From NCBI RefSeq assembly GCF_036203305.1, contig NZ_CP108131.1, positions 4,898,001-4,962,000 of the forward strand: 64,000 nucleotides of DNA, written 5' to 3'. The stretch comes from Streptomyces sp. NBC_00190. Its GTDB lineage: Bacteria; Actinomycetota; Actinomycetes; Streptomycetales; Streptomycetaceae. Position numbers and translations under genes: made by a program. How positions within the stretch are numbered: position 1 is the stretch's first letter; each line of letters starts with the position of its first letter. A model generated the notes under the pieces. That model was not told where the DNA came from. It searched no databases and worked only from the letters and a program-made list of their open reading frames with translations. Shown here piece by piece: positions 25,537 through 34,062 of the stretch.

Positions 25537-26443
25537 GTCGTCGACGGCGCGTCTGAGCGTCTTCAAGACCTACAAGCTGTACGTCGGGGGCAAGTTCCCC
25601 CGCTCCGAGAGCGGCCGGGTGTACGAGGTGACGGCGAAAACATCGTCGGGTGGCAAGGGCAAGTGGCTGGCCAACGCCCCCCTGTCCTCCCGCAAGGACG
25701 CGCGTGACGCGGTCGTCGCCGCCCGCAAGGCCTTCGGCGGCTGGTCGGGCGCGACCGCGTACAACCGGGGCCAGATCCTCTACCGCATCGCCGAGATGCT
25801 GGAGGGCCGCCGGGACCAGTTCGTCCGCGAGGTCGGCGAGGCCGAGGGCCTGTCCAAGTCGAAGGCGGCGGCCGTCGTGGACGCGGCCATCGACCGCTGG
25901 GTCTGGTACGCGGGCTGGACCGACAAGATCGGCCAGATCGTCGGCGGGGCCAACCCGGTCGCGGGCCCGTTCTTCAACCTCTCCACCCCCGAGCCGACCG
26001 GTGTCGTCACGGTCGTCGCCCCGCAGGACTCGTCCTTCCTGGGCCTGGTCTCGGTGCTCGCCCCGGTGATCGCCGGCGGCAACACGGCCGTCGTGATCGC
26101 CTCCGAGAAGGCGCCGCTCCCGGCGCTCTCCCTCGGCGAGGTGCTCGCCACCTCCGACCTGCCCGGCGGAGTGGTCAACATCCTGTCCGGCAAGGCCGCC
26201 GAGATGGGCCCGCACCTGGCGTCCCACCAGGACGTCAACGCGATCGACCTGGCGGGTGCGGATGTCGCGCTGGCCAAGGAGCTGGAGATCGCGGCGGCCG
26301 ACAACCTCAAGCGCGTCCTGCGTCCACAGCCTGTGGACGACTGGAGCGCGGACCCGGGTACGCGGCGCATGACCGCGTTCCTGGAGACCAAGACCGTCTG
26401 GCACCCCACCGGGTCGCTGGGCGCGGGCGGCTCCTCGTACTAG
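25529..26443 (+). CDS. ALDH-like protein without the catalytic domain
   Basis: 304 residues. Residues 15-250 align with the NAD-binding half of aldehyde dehydrogenases (VVTVVAPQDSSFLGLVSVLA, AGGNTAVVIASEKAP, GGVVNILSG), but the sequence stops before the segment that would hold the catalytic Cys, and the Glu motif ELGGKG is replaced by ELEIAAADNLKRV. The ATG overlaps the preceding stop by 8 nt, so both are made together. It may be a structural partner of the active ALDH. The intact frame and its Pro/Trp-rich end argue against simple decay. A hairpin follows. Confidence 0.85.
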   Translation: MSESSTARLSVFKTYKLYVGGKFPRSESGRVYEVTAKTSSGGKGKWLANAPLSSRKDARDAVVAARKAFGGWSGATAYNRGQILYRIAEMLEGRRDQFVREVGEAEGLSKSKAAAVVDAAIDRWVWYAGWTDKIGQIVGGANPVAGPFFNLSTPEPTGVVTVVAPQDSSFLGLVSVLAPVIAGGNTAVVIASEKAPLPALSLGEVLATSDLPGGVVNILSGKAAEMGPHLASHQDVNAIDLAGADVALAKELEIAAADNLKRVLRPQPVDDWSADPGTRRMTAFLETKTVWHPTGSLGAGGSSY

Positions 26444-26462
26444 AGCCCGCCCGGGACAGTCC

Positions 26463-26496
26463 GGCCCCGGCAGCGTCCGTCCACGCTGCCGGGGCC
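26463..26496 (+). terminator. Hairpin terminator after the deoC operon
   Basis: Perfect 14-bp inverted repeat (GGCCCCGGCAGCGT / ACGCTGCCGGGGCC) with a 6-nt loop, 19 nt after the stop codon. It lies between convergent genes and may serve both. Confidence 0.85.
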
Positions 26497-26509
26497 TTCC
26501 CGTGCCCGC

Positions 26510-26860
26510 CTACGCCTTGGGGAGCACCGGCCCCAGCAGCGAGGTGACGGCGGCCGTGGGCAGCTCGCCGACGGAGGGCCCCTGCGTCAGGACGCCGGTG
26601 ACCATGCCCGTACCGACCGCCGGGAAGTCCGCGACCTTCGTGGCGACGCCGTTGTCCAGCGGGTCCACGCCCGTGTGGGCGAGCGGATTCACCTTGAGGT
26701 TCGAGATCGGGTCGGTGACCCCGGCGAGGGCCGCCGGGACATCGAGTTCACCGGCCTGCGCGCCGCCGGCGGCCATCGCGAGGGCCGCGCCGGCCATCGA
26801 GACCGCCAGCCCGGCGCTGCGGAGCCGGTGCGGTGCGGAGGGGGCTGCGTGACGTGCCAT
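26510..26860 (-). CDS. Small secreted protein of unknown function
   Basis: 116 residues. A long signal peptide (about residues 1-36, ending AQA) is followed by an 80-residue mature part, mostly small and aliphatic residues, with no Cys. No domain recognised. General form matches the small exported protein at 18434, but I see no clear sequence similarity. Confidence 0.7.
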   Translation of the reverse strand: MARHAAPSAPHRLRSAGLAVSMAGAALAMAAGGAQAGELDVPAALAGVTDPISNLKVNPLAHTGVDPLDNGVATKVADFPAVGTGMVTGVLTQGPSVGELPTAAVTSLLGPVLPKA

Positions 26861-26980
26861 GGGATTCCCGCCTGTGGTCGTAGTCGCGTGCGCACGCAGC
26901 GTAGTTGAGGTGTGATCCTGGATACCAACCGGCCACCGGGAGGATCCCCTACCCGGGGGAATGGTTCAGACTGGTGTCCC

Positions 26981-27622
26981 GTGAGCTGTTCTTCTCCTTC
27001 ACCGACCCGCGTCGTCCTTCTGACCGGTCCGTCGGGCTCCGGAAAATCCGTACTGGCCGCCCGGTCCGGGCTGCCGGTGCTGCGCCTCGACGACTTCTAC
27101 AAGGAGGGCGCCGACCCCACCCTCCCGCTGGTCGAAGGCAGCTCCGACATCGACTGGGACTCCCCGGGATCCTGGGACGCGCAGGCGGCCGTCGCCGCGA
27201 TCGCGGAACTGTGCGCGGCCGGGCGGACGGAGGTGCCGGTGTACGACATCGCCACGTCCTCGCGGACCGGGACCGAGACCCTGGACATCTCGCGGTCGCC
27301 GCGGACCCCGCTGTTCATCGCGGAGGGGATCTTCGCCGCCGACATCGCGGCGCGCTGCCAGGAGCTGGGGCTGCTGGCCGACGCGATCTGCCTGCGGGGG
27401 CGGCCCTCGACCACCTTCCGGCGGCGCCTGGCCCGTGACCTGCGGGAGGGGCGCAAGTCCGTCCCCTTCCTGCTGCGCAGGGGTTTTCGCCTGATGCGGG
27501 CCGAGCGGGGCATCGTGGCCCGGCACGTCGGGCTCGGCGCGCACGCCTGTGGCCGTGACGAGGCCCTCGGCCGCCTGGCCGCCGCCGCGGCGGGCCGCCA
27601 CCGCGCCGCCGCTCCGGCGTAA
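26981..27622 (+). CDS. Uridine kinase-like P-loop protein
   Basis: 213 residues from GTG 26981; a longer start at 26912 is possible but its extra residues do not look conserved. The P-loop GPSGSGKS lies near residues 17-24, and LRLDDFYKEGAD with DWDSPGSWD matches the uridine kinase/phosphoribulokinase group. It would phosphorylate uridine (or another small substrate) with ATP or GTP, completing salvage of nucleosides brought in by the transporter. No copy of the nucleoside operator lies upstream. Substrate is inferred. Confidence 0.75.
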   Translation: MSCSSPSPTRVVLLTGPSGSGKSVLAARSGLPVLRLDDFYKEGADPTLPLVEGSSDIDWDSPGSWDAQAAVAAIAELCAAGRTEVPVYDIATSSRTGTETLDISRSPRTPLFIAEGIFAADIAARCQELGLLADAICLRGRPSTTFRRRLARDLREGRKSVPFLLRRGFRLMRAERGIVARHVGLGAHACGRDEALGRLAAAAAGRHRAAAPA

Positions 27623-27668
27623 CCGGGGATTTCGCCGCGGCGACATCCCCGGGCACGCCGCGCACGCG

Positions 27669-27714
27669 AAAAGGCGGGATCACGCGGACCCCCGGCCGCC
27701 TGATCCCGCCTTTT
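27669..27714. terminator. Bidirectional hairpin between the kinase-like gene and sigQ
   Basis: Perfect 14-bp stem (AAAAGGCGGGATCA / TGATCCCGCCTTTT) with an 18-nt loop, lying between convergent genes. It ends in TTTT on each strand, so it can serve both. Confidence 0.9.
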
Positions 27715-27784
27715 CCCCCCGCGGCCCCCGCCCCACCCCCGTAGGACGGGCCCCCTGGCCCGATGGCTCTTTGTCGGTGCCGCG

Positions 27785-28480
27785 TTACGCGACGAGTTCC
27801 TCGAAGGACTCCGCCTCGTCGCGGCCGAAGCTCAGCGCCTCGTCGTCCCGCATGCGCCGCAGCGACCGCCAGATGCTCGACTTCACCGTGCCGACGCTGA
27901 TCCCGAGGATCTCCGCGATCTCCGGGTCCGTCCGGCCCTCGTAGTACCGCAGCACCAGCATCGTGCGCTGCGGCTCCGGGATCCGGGCCAGCGCCTGCCA
28001 CAGCACCGCGCGCAGCTCCGTGCCGCCCATCGCGTCCGTGTCCGAGGCCGTCTCCGGCAGCTCTTCCGTCGGGTACTCGTTCAGCTTCCGCCGACGCCAC
28101 GCGCTGATGTGCAGGTTCGTCATCGTGCGGCGCAGGTACCCGCCCACGGCCGCCTTGTCGCTGATCCGGTCCCAGGCGCGGTACGTGGAGAACAGCGCGC
28201 TCTGCAGCAGGTCCTCGGCCTCGTGGCGGTCGCCGGTGAGGTGGAAGGCCGTCGCGTACAGCGCTGCCCGCCGCTCCTGGACGTACGCCGTGAACTCGGC
28301 CTCGGACGTGGAGGACGGCGTGCCCTGTGCGGGAACCGCCCGGTACTGGTTTGCGTCAATGGCTACGACGTGTGCCGGCCGGGGACGGGTGACCGCAACC
28401 TTACGGACACCCGCCCGGCGGTTCACATCGTGCAGCCGCGTGACAACCGCGCTGGTGGTGGTGCTGTGCAGCGTGTTCAT
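27785..28480 (-). CDS. sigQ: ECF sigma factor SigQ
   Basis: 231 residues. Sigma region 2 lies near residues 70-130 (HEAEDLLQSALFSTYRAW) and region 4 near 160-215 (DPEIAEILGISVGTVKSSIWRSL). It is divergent from afsQ1, the known arrangement of sigQ in S. coelicolor, where SigQ antagonises the AfsQ1/Q2 system's effect on antibiotic production and AfsQ1 activates sigQ directly. About 60 N-terminal residues before region 2 are unusual for ECF sigmas. An AfsQ1-type box lies in the shared promoter region. Confidence 0.9.
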   Translation of the reverse strand: MNTLHSTTTSAVVTRLHDVNRRAGVRKVAVTRPRPAHVVAIDANQYRAVPAQGTPSSTSEAEFTAYVQERRAALYATAFHLTGDRHEAEDLLQSALFSTYRAWDRISDKAAVGGYLRRTMTNLHISAWRRRKLNEYPTEELPETASDTDAMGGTELRAVLWQALARIPEPQRTMLVLRYYEGRTDPEIAEILGISVGTVKSSIWRSLRRMRDDEALSFGRDEAESFEELVA

Positions 28481-28574
28481 CTCGCGCCCCCCGTCGTGGA
28501 GTCTGCTTCGGTCCGTCGTGTTCGGTTGCTGATAGAAGACTGCCCGGCCGACTTAACCGGGGTGTCCGTCGACT

Positions 28575-28590
28575 GTCACAGGCCTGTCAC
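28575..28590. promoter_or_regulatory. AfsQ1-binding box between sigQ and afsQ1
   Basis: GTCAC-AGGCCT-GTCAC fits exactly the published AfsQ1 consensus GTnAC-n6-GTnAC, which was defined partly in this same sigQ-afsQ1 region of S. coelicolor. It lies 94 nt upstream of sigQ and 102 nt upstream of afsQ1, so it could act on both. Confidence 0.85.
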
Positions 28591-28692
28591 AGCGATCTCG
28601 GCGTCACTCCTACGAGGGCGAGGCGAGGACGCGACGAGATCCCGTACCCCGGACGGTCGAACTCCCGTCGGTCGATGGGACAGAATGAGCCC

Positions 28693-29370
28693 GTGCCTTT
28701 CCTGTTGCTGATCGAGGACGACGACGCCATCCGCACGGCCCTCGAACTCTCCCTGTCTCGCCAGGGCCACCGTGTGGCCACCGCGGCGACGGGCGAGGAC
28801 GGCCTGAAGCTGCTGCGCGAGCAGCGGCCGGACCTGATCGTGCTGGACGTGATGCTGCCCGGGATCGACGGTTTCGAGGTGTGCCGGCGCATCCGGCGCA
28901 CCGACCAGCTGCCGATCATCCTGCTCACCGCGCGCAGTGACGACATCGACGTGGTCGTGGGCCTGGAGTCCGGGGCCGACGACTACGTGGTCAAGCCCGT
29001 GCAGGGGCGGGTCCTCGACGCCCGCATCCGTGCCGTGCTGCGCCGCGGTGAGCGCGAGTCCAGCGACTCCGCGAGCTTCGGCTCCCTCGTCATCGACCGC
29101 GCCGCGATGACGGTGACGAAGAACGGCGAGGACCTCCAGCTCACCCCGACCGAGCTGCGGCTGCTGCTGGAGCTGAGCCGCCGTCCCGGACAGGCGCTCT
29201 CCCGCCAGCAGTTGCTCCGGCTCGTCTGGGAGCACGACTACCTGGGCGACTCGCGGCTCGTCGACGCCTGCGTGCAGCGGCTGCGTGCCAAGGTCGAGGA
29301 AGTGCCTTCCTCCCCGACCTTGATCCGTACCGTCCGGGGTGTCGGCTACCGGCTGGACTCCCCGCAGTGA
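28693..29370 (+). CDS. afsQ1: Response regulator AfsQ1
   Basis: 225 residues, the same length as S. coelicolor AfsQ1. The receiver domain has the acidic pocket (IEDDD, residues 7-11), phospho-acceptor Asp52 in LDVMLPG, the Thr in LLTARS and Lys in VVKPV. The C-terminal winged helix is OmpR-type (TPTELRLLLELSRRPG and VRGVGYRL). It controls antibiotic production, sigQ and nitrogen genes in S. coelicolor, mainly when glutamate is the nitrogen source. The GTG at 28693 has CAGAAT six nt before it, so it may be leaderless. It overlaps afsQ2 by 4 nt. Confidence 0.95.
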   Translation: MPFLLLIEDDDAIRTALELSLSRQGHRVATAATGEDGLKLLREQRPDLIVLDVMLPGIDGFEVCRRIRRTDQLPIILLTARSDDIDVVVGLESGADDYVVKPVQGRVLDARIRAVLRRGERESSDSASFGSLVIDRAAMTVTKNGEDLQLTPTELRLLLELSRRPGQALSRQQLLRLVWEHDYLGDSRLVDACVQRLRAKVEEVPSSPTLIRTVRGVGYRLDSPQ

Positions 29371-30854
29371 TCAGACCTCTGTTCGCGGGCCGGCGCTGGA
29401 CCAGCCTGCGGCTGCGGCTCCTCGTGGTGTTCGCGCTCGTCGCGCTCACGGCCGCGGTCTCCGCGTCCGGGATCGCGTACTGGCTCAACCGGGAGGCCGT
29501 CCTCACCCGTGTCCAGGAGGCCGCACTCGGCGACTTCCGGCAGGAGATGCAGAACCGGGCCGCGGCACTGCCCGCCGACCCGACCCCCGCGGAGATGCAG
29601 CGCACCGCCGAGCTGATGGCGGGCAGCAGCCCCGGGTACAGCGTGCTGCTGGTGCAGGAGCTGGGCGACCACCGCCAGGTGGCCGGGGCCGCGGGTCCCG
29701 ACACCTTCGGGCTGGGCGACGTACCGAAGTCCCTGCAGAACGCTGTCAACGACCGGCAGAAGACGACGGCGGCGAACGACGCCGAGTACCACGTGTACTG
29801 GCAGCGGACGAAGCCGCACGGCAATCCGTACCTGGTCGGCGGCACCCGGATCGTGGGCGGCGGGCCGACCGGCTACATGTACAAGTCGCTCGCGCAGGAG
29901 CGGGACGACCTGAACGCGCTCGGCTGGTCGCTGACCATCGCCACCGGTCTCGCGCTGCTCGGCTCCGCTCTGCTGGCGCAGGCCGCGGCCCGTACCGTGC
30001 TCAAGCCCGTGCAACGGCTCGGGGACGCGGCGCGGCGGCTCGGCGAGGGCGAGCTGGACCACCGCCTCGACGTGTCGGGTACGGACGAACTCGCCGACCT
30101 GTCGCACACCTTCAACAAGACGGCCGAGGCGCTGGAGAAGAAGGTCGCCGACATGAGCGCGCGGGAGGAGTCGAGCCGGCGCTTCGTCGCGGACATGTCG
30201 CACGAACTGCGCACGCCGCTGACGGCGTTGACGGCGGTCGCCGAGGTGCTGGAGGAAGAGGTCGACGACCTCGATCCGATGATCGCACCAGCGGTGGCGC
30301 TGGTCGTCAGCGAGACGCGCCGCCTGAACGACCTCGTGGAGAACCTGATGGAGGTCACCCGCTTCGACGCGGGTACGGCCAGGCTGGTGCTGGACGACGT
30401 GAACGTCGCCGACCAGGTCACCGCCTGCATCGACGCCCGGGCCTGGCTCGACGCGGTCGAACTCGACGCCGAGCGGGGCATCGTGGCCCGCCTCGACCCG
30501 CGCCGCCTCGACGTGATCCTCGCCAACCTGATCGGCAACGCGCTCAAGCACGGCGGCTCGCCGGTGCGGGTGTCGGTCACGGTGGAGGGGGAGTGGCTGG
30601 TGATCGCGGTGCAGGACAACGGCCCGGGCATTCCCGAGGACGTCCTGCCGCACGTCTTCGACCGGTTCTACAAGGCGAGCGCGTCGCGGCCGAAGTCGGA
30701 CGGCAGCGGGCTGGGCCTGTCGATCGCGATGGAGAACGCGCACATCCACGGCGGTGACATCACCGCCGCCAACGTGGCCGGGGCCGGGGCGCTGTTCACC
30801 CTGCGGCTGCCGATGGATGTGGGGAAGGTGATCGCGGGTGATCAGGATGCGTAG
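29367..30854 (+). CDS. afsQ2: Sensor histidine kinase AfsQ2
   Basis: 495 residues. Membrane segments near residues 15-38 and 186-206 enclose an extracytoplasmic sensor of about 145 residues. A HAMP domain follows (about 207-260), then HisKA with His279 in MSHELRTPL, and the ATPase domain with NLIGNALKHGG (N box), DNGPGIP (G1) and GSGLGLSI (G2). The GTG overlaps the afsQ1 stop (GTGA), so kinase and regulator are coupled. It phosphorylates AfsQ1. The signal is unknown; glutamate-grown cells activate it in S. coelicolor. Confidence 0.95.
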   Translation: MIRPLFAGRRWTSLRLRLLVVFALVALTAAVSASGIAYWLNREAVLTRVQEAALGDFRQEMQNRAAALPADPTPAEMQRTAELMAGSSPGYSVLLVQELGDHRQVAGAAGPDTFGLGDVPKSLQNAVNDRQKTTAANDAEYHVYWQRTKPHGNPYLVGGTRIVGGGPTGYMYKSLAQERDDLNALGWSLTIATGLALLGSALLAQAAARTVLKPVQRLGDAARRLGEGELDHRLDVSGTDELADLSHTFNKTAEALEKKVADMSAREESSRRFVADMSHELRTPLTALTAVAEVLEEEVDDLDPMIAPAVALVVSETRRLNDLVENLMEVTRFDAGTARLVLDDVNVADQVTACIDARAWLDAVELDAERGIVARLDPRRLDVILANLIGNALKHGGSPVRVSVTVEGEWLVIAVQDNGPGIPEDVLPHVFDRFYKASASRPKSDGSGLGLSIAMENAHIHGGDITAANVAGAGALFTLRLPMDVGKVIAGDQDA

Positions 30855-31452
30855 GGCGCTGCCGGTGGCGATGGTGCTGCTCGCCGTCTCGGGGTGCGGG
30901 ATCAGGGCGACCACCGTGCCCGTGGACGTGGGCCCGGCGCCCTCGCGGGTGTCGTGCGACACCCCGGCGCAGCCGAGCGGGCAGAGCGGGGTGCAGGGCT
31001 TCCGGGCCACGGTGGAACTGGTCTGCGGATCGCAGCTGGTGGGCGTGGAGCGGATCGTCCCGATACCGGAGAAGAGGGTGCTGAAGGACCCGGTGGCGCT
31101 CGTCGCGCAGGCGCTGCTGGAGGCGCTGGAGCGGACGCCGAGCGCGGAGGAGCGGGACGCAGGCTTCACGACCGGGGTCCCCTCGGGGCTGACGGCGGTC
31201 GCGCCGAGGACCGGTGACCCGGCCGGCACGGTCCGGCTGAGCCGCAAGCCGGAGGACCTGCCGCCGGTGGCCCTGTCGCAGATCGTGTGCACGCTGGCGG
31301 GCAGCGAAGCCGTGTCGGCGGGCCCGGGACCGGTGGTCCTGGGCGGCCCGGACGCCGATCCACCGCGGAAGTGGGAGTGCACGGACGCGGTCCGCTCGCG
31401 CCCGGAGTCGATCCCGACCCTGGGCGACGTCGTCCGCCCCACCCCTTCCTGA
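30838..31452 (+). CDS. Lipoprotein of the afsQ locus (GerMN-like)
   Basis: 204 residues. The start at GTG 30838 overlaps afsQ2 by 17 nt; ATG 30847 is nearly as likely. The lipobox is LAVSGC. The mature protein has a stretch LLEALERTPSAEERDAGF followed by TGVPSGLTAV, similar to the GerMN-type domain of some actinobacterial lipoproteins (a tentative match). The same place in S. coelicolor holds the lipoprotein gene SCO4905. Being cotranscribed with the kinase, it may modulate signal perception at the membrane. Confidence 0.8.
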   Translation: MIRMRRALPVAMVLLAVSGCGIRATTVPVDVGPAPSRVSCDTPAQPSGQSGVQGFRATVELVCGSQLVGVERIVPIPEKRVLKDPVALVAQALLEALERTPSAEERDAGFTTGVPSGLTAVAPRTGDPAGTVRLSRKPEDLPPVALSQIVCTLAGSEAVSAGPGPVVLGGPDADPPRKWECTDAVRSRPESIPTLGDVVRPTPS

Positions 31453-31491
31453 CGCACCGTTCGCACGGCGCGGCCCCGGCGGGCCCCGGAG

Positions 31492-31535
31492 ACGGTGACG
31501 GCCCCCCGAGCCGGAGCTCGGGGGGCCGTCACCGT
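31492..31535. terminator. Bidirectional hairpin between the afsQ and punA operons
   Basis: Perfect 19-bp stem (arms 31492-31510 and 31517-31535) with a 6-nt loop, between the convergent lipoprotein and phosphosugar mutase genes. It probably ends both transcripts. Confidence 0.9.
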
Positions 31536-31545
31536 ACCGGGCGGG

Positions 31546-33201
31546 CTAGATGCCCGCGGCCGCGGCCAGGTCCTTCTTGATCGCGTCCAGGATTTCCTGG
31601 CCGCGGGCGCGGGCCGCAGACAGGTCGGAGGCCTCGGGCACCGGGACCACGACCTCCAGGTAGCACTTCAGCTTCGGCTCCGTGCCCGACGGGCGGACGA
31701 TCACCCGGGCCTTGTAGGCGCCGTCCAGGTAGTAGCGCAGTCCGTCCGTCGGCGGGAGGGACTCCGTGCCCTGGTTCAGGTCCTCGGCCGAGACCACGCG
31801 CAGGCCCGCGAGGGAGGTCGGGGGCTCGGCGCGGAGCGCGGCCATCGCCGAGGCGATGACCGACAGGTCCGAGACGCGGACCGACAGCTGGTCGGTGGCG
31901 TGCAGGCCGTGGGCCATTGCCAGGTCGTCCAGCAGGTCGGTCAGGGTACGGCCCTGCTCCTTGAGCTCCGAGGCCAGCTCCGCCACCAGCAGGGCGGCGG
32001 TGACGCCGTCCTTGTCACGGACGCCCTCGGGGTCCACGCAGTAGCCGAGCGCCTCCTCGTAGCCGTAGCGCAGGCCCTCCACGCGGGCGATCCACTTGAA
32101 GCCCGTGAGGGTCTCCTCGTGGCCGACGCCCGCCGCCTCCGCGATCCGCCCCAGCAGGGAGGAGGAGACGATGGACTCCGCGAAGACGCCGCGAGCGCCC
32201 TTGTGCACCAGGTGGGCCGCCAGCAGGGCGCCGACCTCGTCACCGCGCAGCATCCGCCAGCCGGAGGCGGCGGAATCGTCCGGGACGGCCACCGCGCAGC
32301 GGTCCGCGTCCGGGTCGTTGGCGATCACGATGTCCGGTCCGGCCTCCGCCGCCTTCGCGAAGGCCAGGTCCATCGCGCCCGGCTCCTCCGGGTTGGGGAA
32401 GGCCACCGTCGGGAAGGCCGGGTCCGGCTCGGCCTGCTCGGCCACCAGGACCGGCTCCGGGAAGCCGTGCCGGGCGAAGGCCGCCATGACGACCTCCTTG
32501 CCGACGCCGTGCATGGCCGTGTAGACGGTCCGCACGCCCCGGGGGGATCCCGGGGTCAGGACGGAGTCCGTGCGGGTGAGGTAGGCCTCCAGGACCTCCT
32601 CGTCGAGCTGCAGCCAGCCGTCCGTCGGGCGGGGTACGTCCGACAGCGCCCCGATCGCCGCGATCTGCGCCGCGATCTCGGTGTCCGCCGGGGAGACGAT
32701 CTGCGAGCCGTCGCCGAGATAGACCTTGTAGCCGTTGTCCCGGGGCGGGTTGTGGCTCGCGGTGACCTCGACGCCGGCGACGGCACCCAGGTGCCTTATG
32801 GCGTACGCGAGGACCGGCGTCGGCAGCGGACGGGGCAGGACGGCCGCGCGCAGCCCGGCGCCGGTCATCACGGCCGCGGTGTCGCGGGCGAAGTCGGCGG
32901 ACTTGTAGCGCGCGTCGTAGCCGACGACGACCAGGCCGCCGGTGTGACCCTGGGCCTTCAGGTAGGCCGCAAGGCCCGCCGCGGCCCGGATGACCACGGC
33001 ACGGTTCATCCGCATCGGGCCCGCGCCCAGCTCGCCGCGCAGTCCGGCGGTGCCGAACTGGAGCGTGCCGGAGAAGCGGTCCGCGAGGTCCGCCGTGTCG
33101 CCGGCCTCGATGAGCCGGGCGAGCTCGTCCGCCGTCTCCGGGTCGGGGTCCTCCGCCAGCCAGGCCTGGGCCCGGGTGATCAGGTCGTCCTGTTCCTGCA
33201 C
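31546..33201 (-). CDS. Phosphosugar mutase (phosphomannomutase family), likely phosphopentomutase role
   Basis: 551 residues, alpha-D-phosphohexomutase superfamily. The phosphoserine is Ser149 in TASHNPP, the metal loop is NDPDADRC, the sugar-binding loop is in GFKWIARVEGLRYGYEEALG, and RPSGTEPKLK is the phosphate-binding loop near the C terminus. Annotated relatives are called phosphomannomutase or phosphoglucomutase. Here it lies 47 nt after punA on the same strand, behind the nucleoside operator, and no deoB-type phosphopentomutase was seen in this window. I infer it converts (deoxy)ribose-1-phosphate to the 5-phosphate. The GTG start has GGAAG upstream. Confidence 0.85.
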   Translation of the reverse strand: MQEQDDLITRAQAWLAEDPDPETADELARLIEAGDTADLADRFSGTLQFGTAGLRGELGAGPMRMNRAVVIRAAAGLAAYLKAQGHTGGLVVVGYDARYKSADFARDTAAVMTGAGLRAAVLPRPLPTPVLAYAIRHLGAVAGVEVTASHNPPRDNGYKVYLGDGSQIVSPADTEIAAQIAAIGALSDVPRPTDGWLQLDEEVLEAYLTRTDSVLTPGSPRGVRTVYTAMHGVGKEVVMAAFARHGFPEPVLVAEQAEPDPAFPTVAFPNPEEPGAMDLAFAKAAEAGPDIVIANDPDADRCAVAVPDDSAASGWRMLRGDEVGALLAAHLVHKGARGVFAESIVSSSLLGRIAEAAGVGHEETLTGFKWIARVEGLRYGYEEALGYCVDPEGVRDKDGVTAALLVAELASELKEQGRTLTDLLDDLAMAHGLHATDQLSVRVSDLSVIASAMAALRAEPPTSLAGLRVVSAEDLNQGTESLPPTDGLRYYLDGAYKARVIVRPSGTEPKLKCYLEVVVPVPEASDLSAARARGQEILDAIKKDLAAAAGI

Positions 33202-33248
33202 TGCTTCCGCCTTACCTCTCGTACCTCTGGGGCCTCTCGTACGGTCAC

Positions 33249-34055
33249 TCAGATGCGGGCGAGGACCTGGGTCAGCAGCTTGCCCATGCGCGCGGCCGAG
33301 TCACGGCCGGCCTGGAGCACCTCTTCGTGGTTCAGCGGCTCGCCGGAGATGCCCGCCGCCAGGTTGGTGACCAGGGAGATGCCCAGCACCTCGGCGCCGG
33401 CCTCGCGAGCGGCGATGGCCTCCAGCACGGTGGACATGCCGACCAGGTCGGCGCCCATGACGCGGATCATGTTGATCTCGGCCGGGGTCTCGTAGTGCGG
33501 GCCGGGGAACTGCACGTAGACGCCCTCTTCGAGGGTCTCGTCGATCTCCTTGCACAGCGCGCGCAGGCGCGGCGAGTAGAGGTCGGTGAGGTCCACGAAG
33601 TTCGCGCCGACGATCGGCGAGGTGGCCGTCAGGTTGAGGTGGTCGCTGATCAGGACGGGCTGGCCGGGCTTCATGCCCTCGCGCAGGCCGCCGCAGCCGT
33701 TGGTGAGGACCACGGTCTTGCAGCCGGCGGCGACGGCGGTGCGCACGCCGTGGGCGACGGCGGCGACGCCGCGGCCCTCGTAGTAGTGGGTCCGGCCGAG
33801 GAAGAGCAGCGCGCGCTTGTCGCCGATCTTGTACGAGCGGATCTTGCCGCCGTGGCCCTCGACCGCGGGCGGCGGGAAGCCGGGCAGCTCGGTGACCGGG
33901 AACTCGGCCTCGGGGGCGCCGAGCGCCTCTGCGGCGGGGGCCCAGCCGGAGCCCATGACGAGGGCGACATCGTGGGATTCGGCGCCGGTCAGCTCACGCA
34001 GACGGGCGGCTGCGGCGGTGGCGTCGGCGAAGGGGTCGGTAACAGATGCGTTCAC
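33249..34055 (-). CDS. punA: Purine-nucleoside phosphorylase (trimeric type)
   Basis: 268 residues. It phosphorolyses inosine, guanosine and their deoxy forms to base and (deoxy)ribose-1-phosphate. VMGSGW is the phosphate loop, RTHYYEG the next conserved element, NGCGG the base-binding strand and [10 protein letters not shown] the family signature. The GTG start at 34055 lies 7 nt after TACGCT on the minus strand, so it is probably leaderless, with an exact nucleoside operator just upstream. Deoxyinosine from Add is a natural substrate. It is cotranscribed with the mutase. Confidence 0.95.
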   Translation of the reverse strand: MNASVTDPFADATAAAARLRELTGAESHDVALVMGSGWAPAAEALGAPEAEFPVTELPGFPPPAVEGHGGKIRSYKIGDKRALLFLGRTHYYEGRGVAAVAHGVRTAVAAGCKTVVLTNGCGGLREGMKPGQPVLISDHLNLTATSPIVGANFVDLTDLYSPRLRALCKEIDETLEEGVYVQFPGPHYETPAEINMIRVMGADLVGMSTVLEAIAAREAGAEVLGISLVTNLAAGISGEPLNHEEVLQAGRDSAARMGKLLTQVLARI

Positions 34056-34062
34056 GCGGAAG

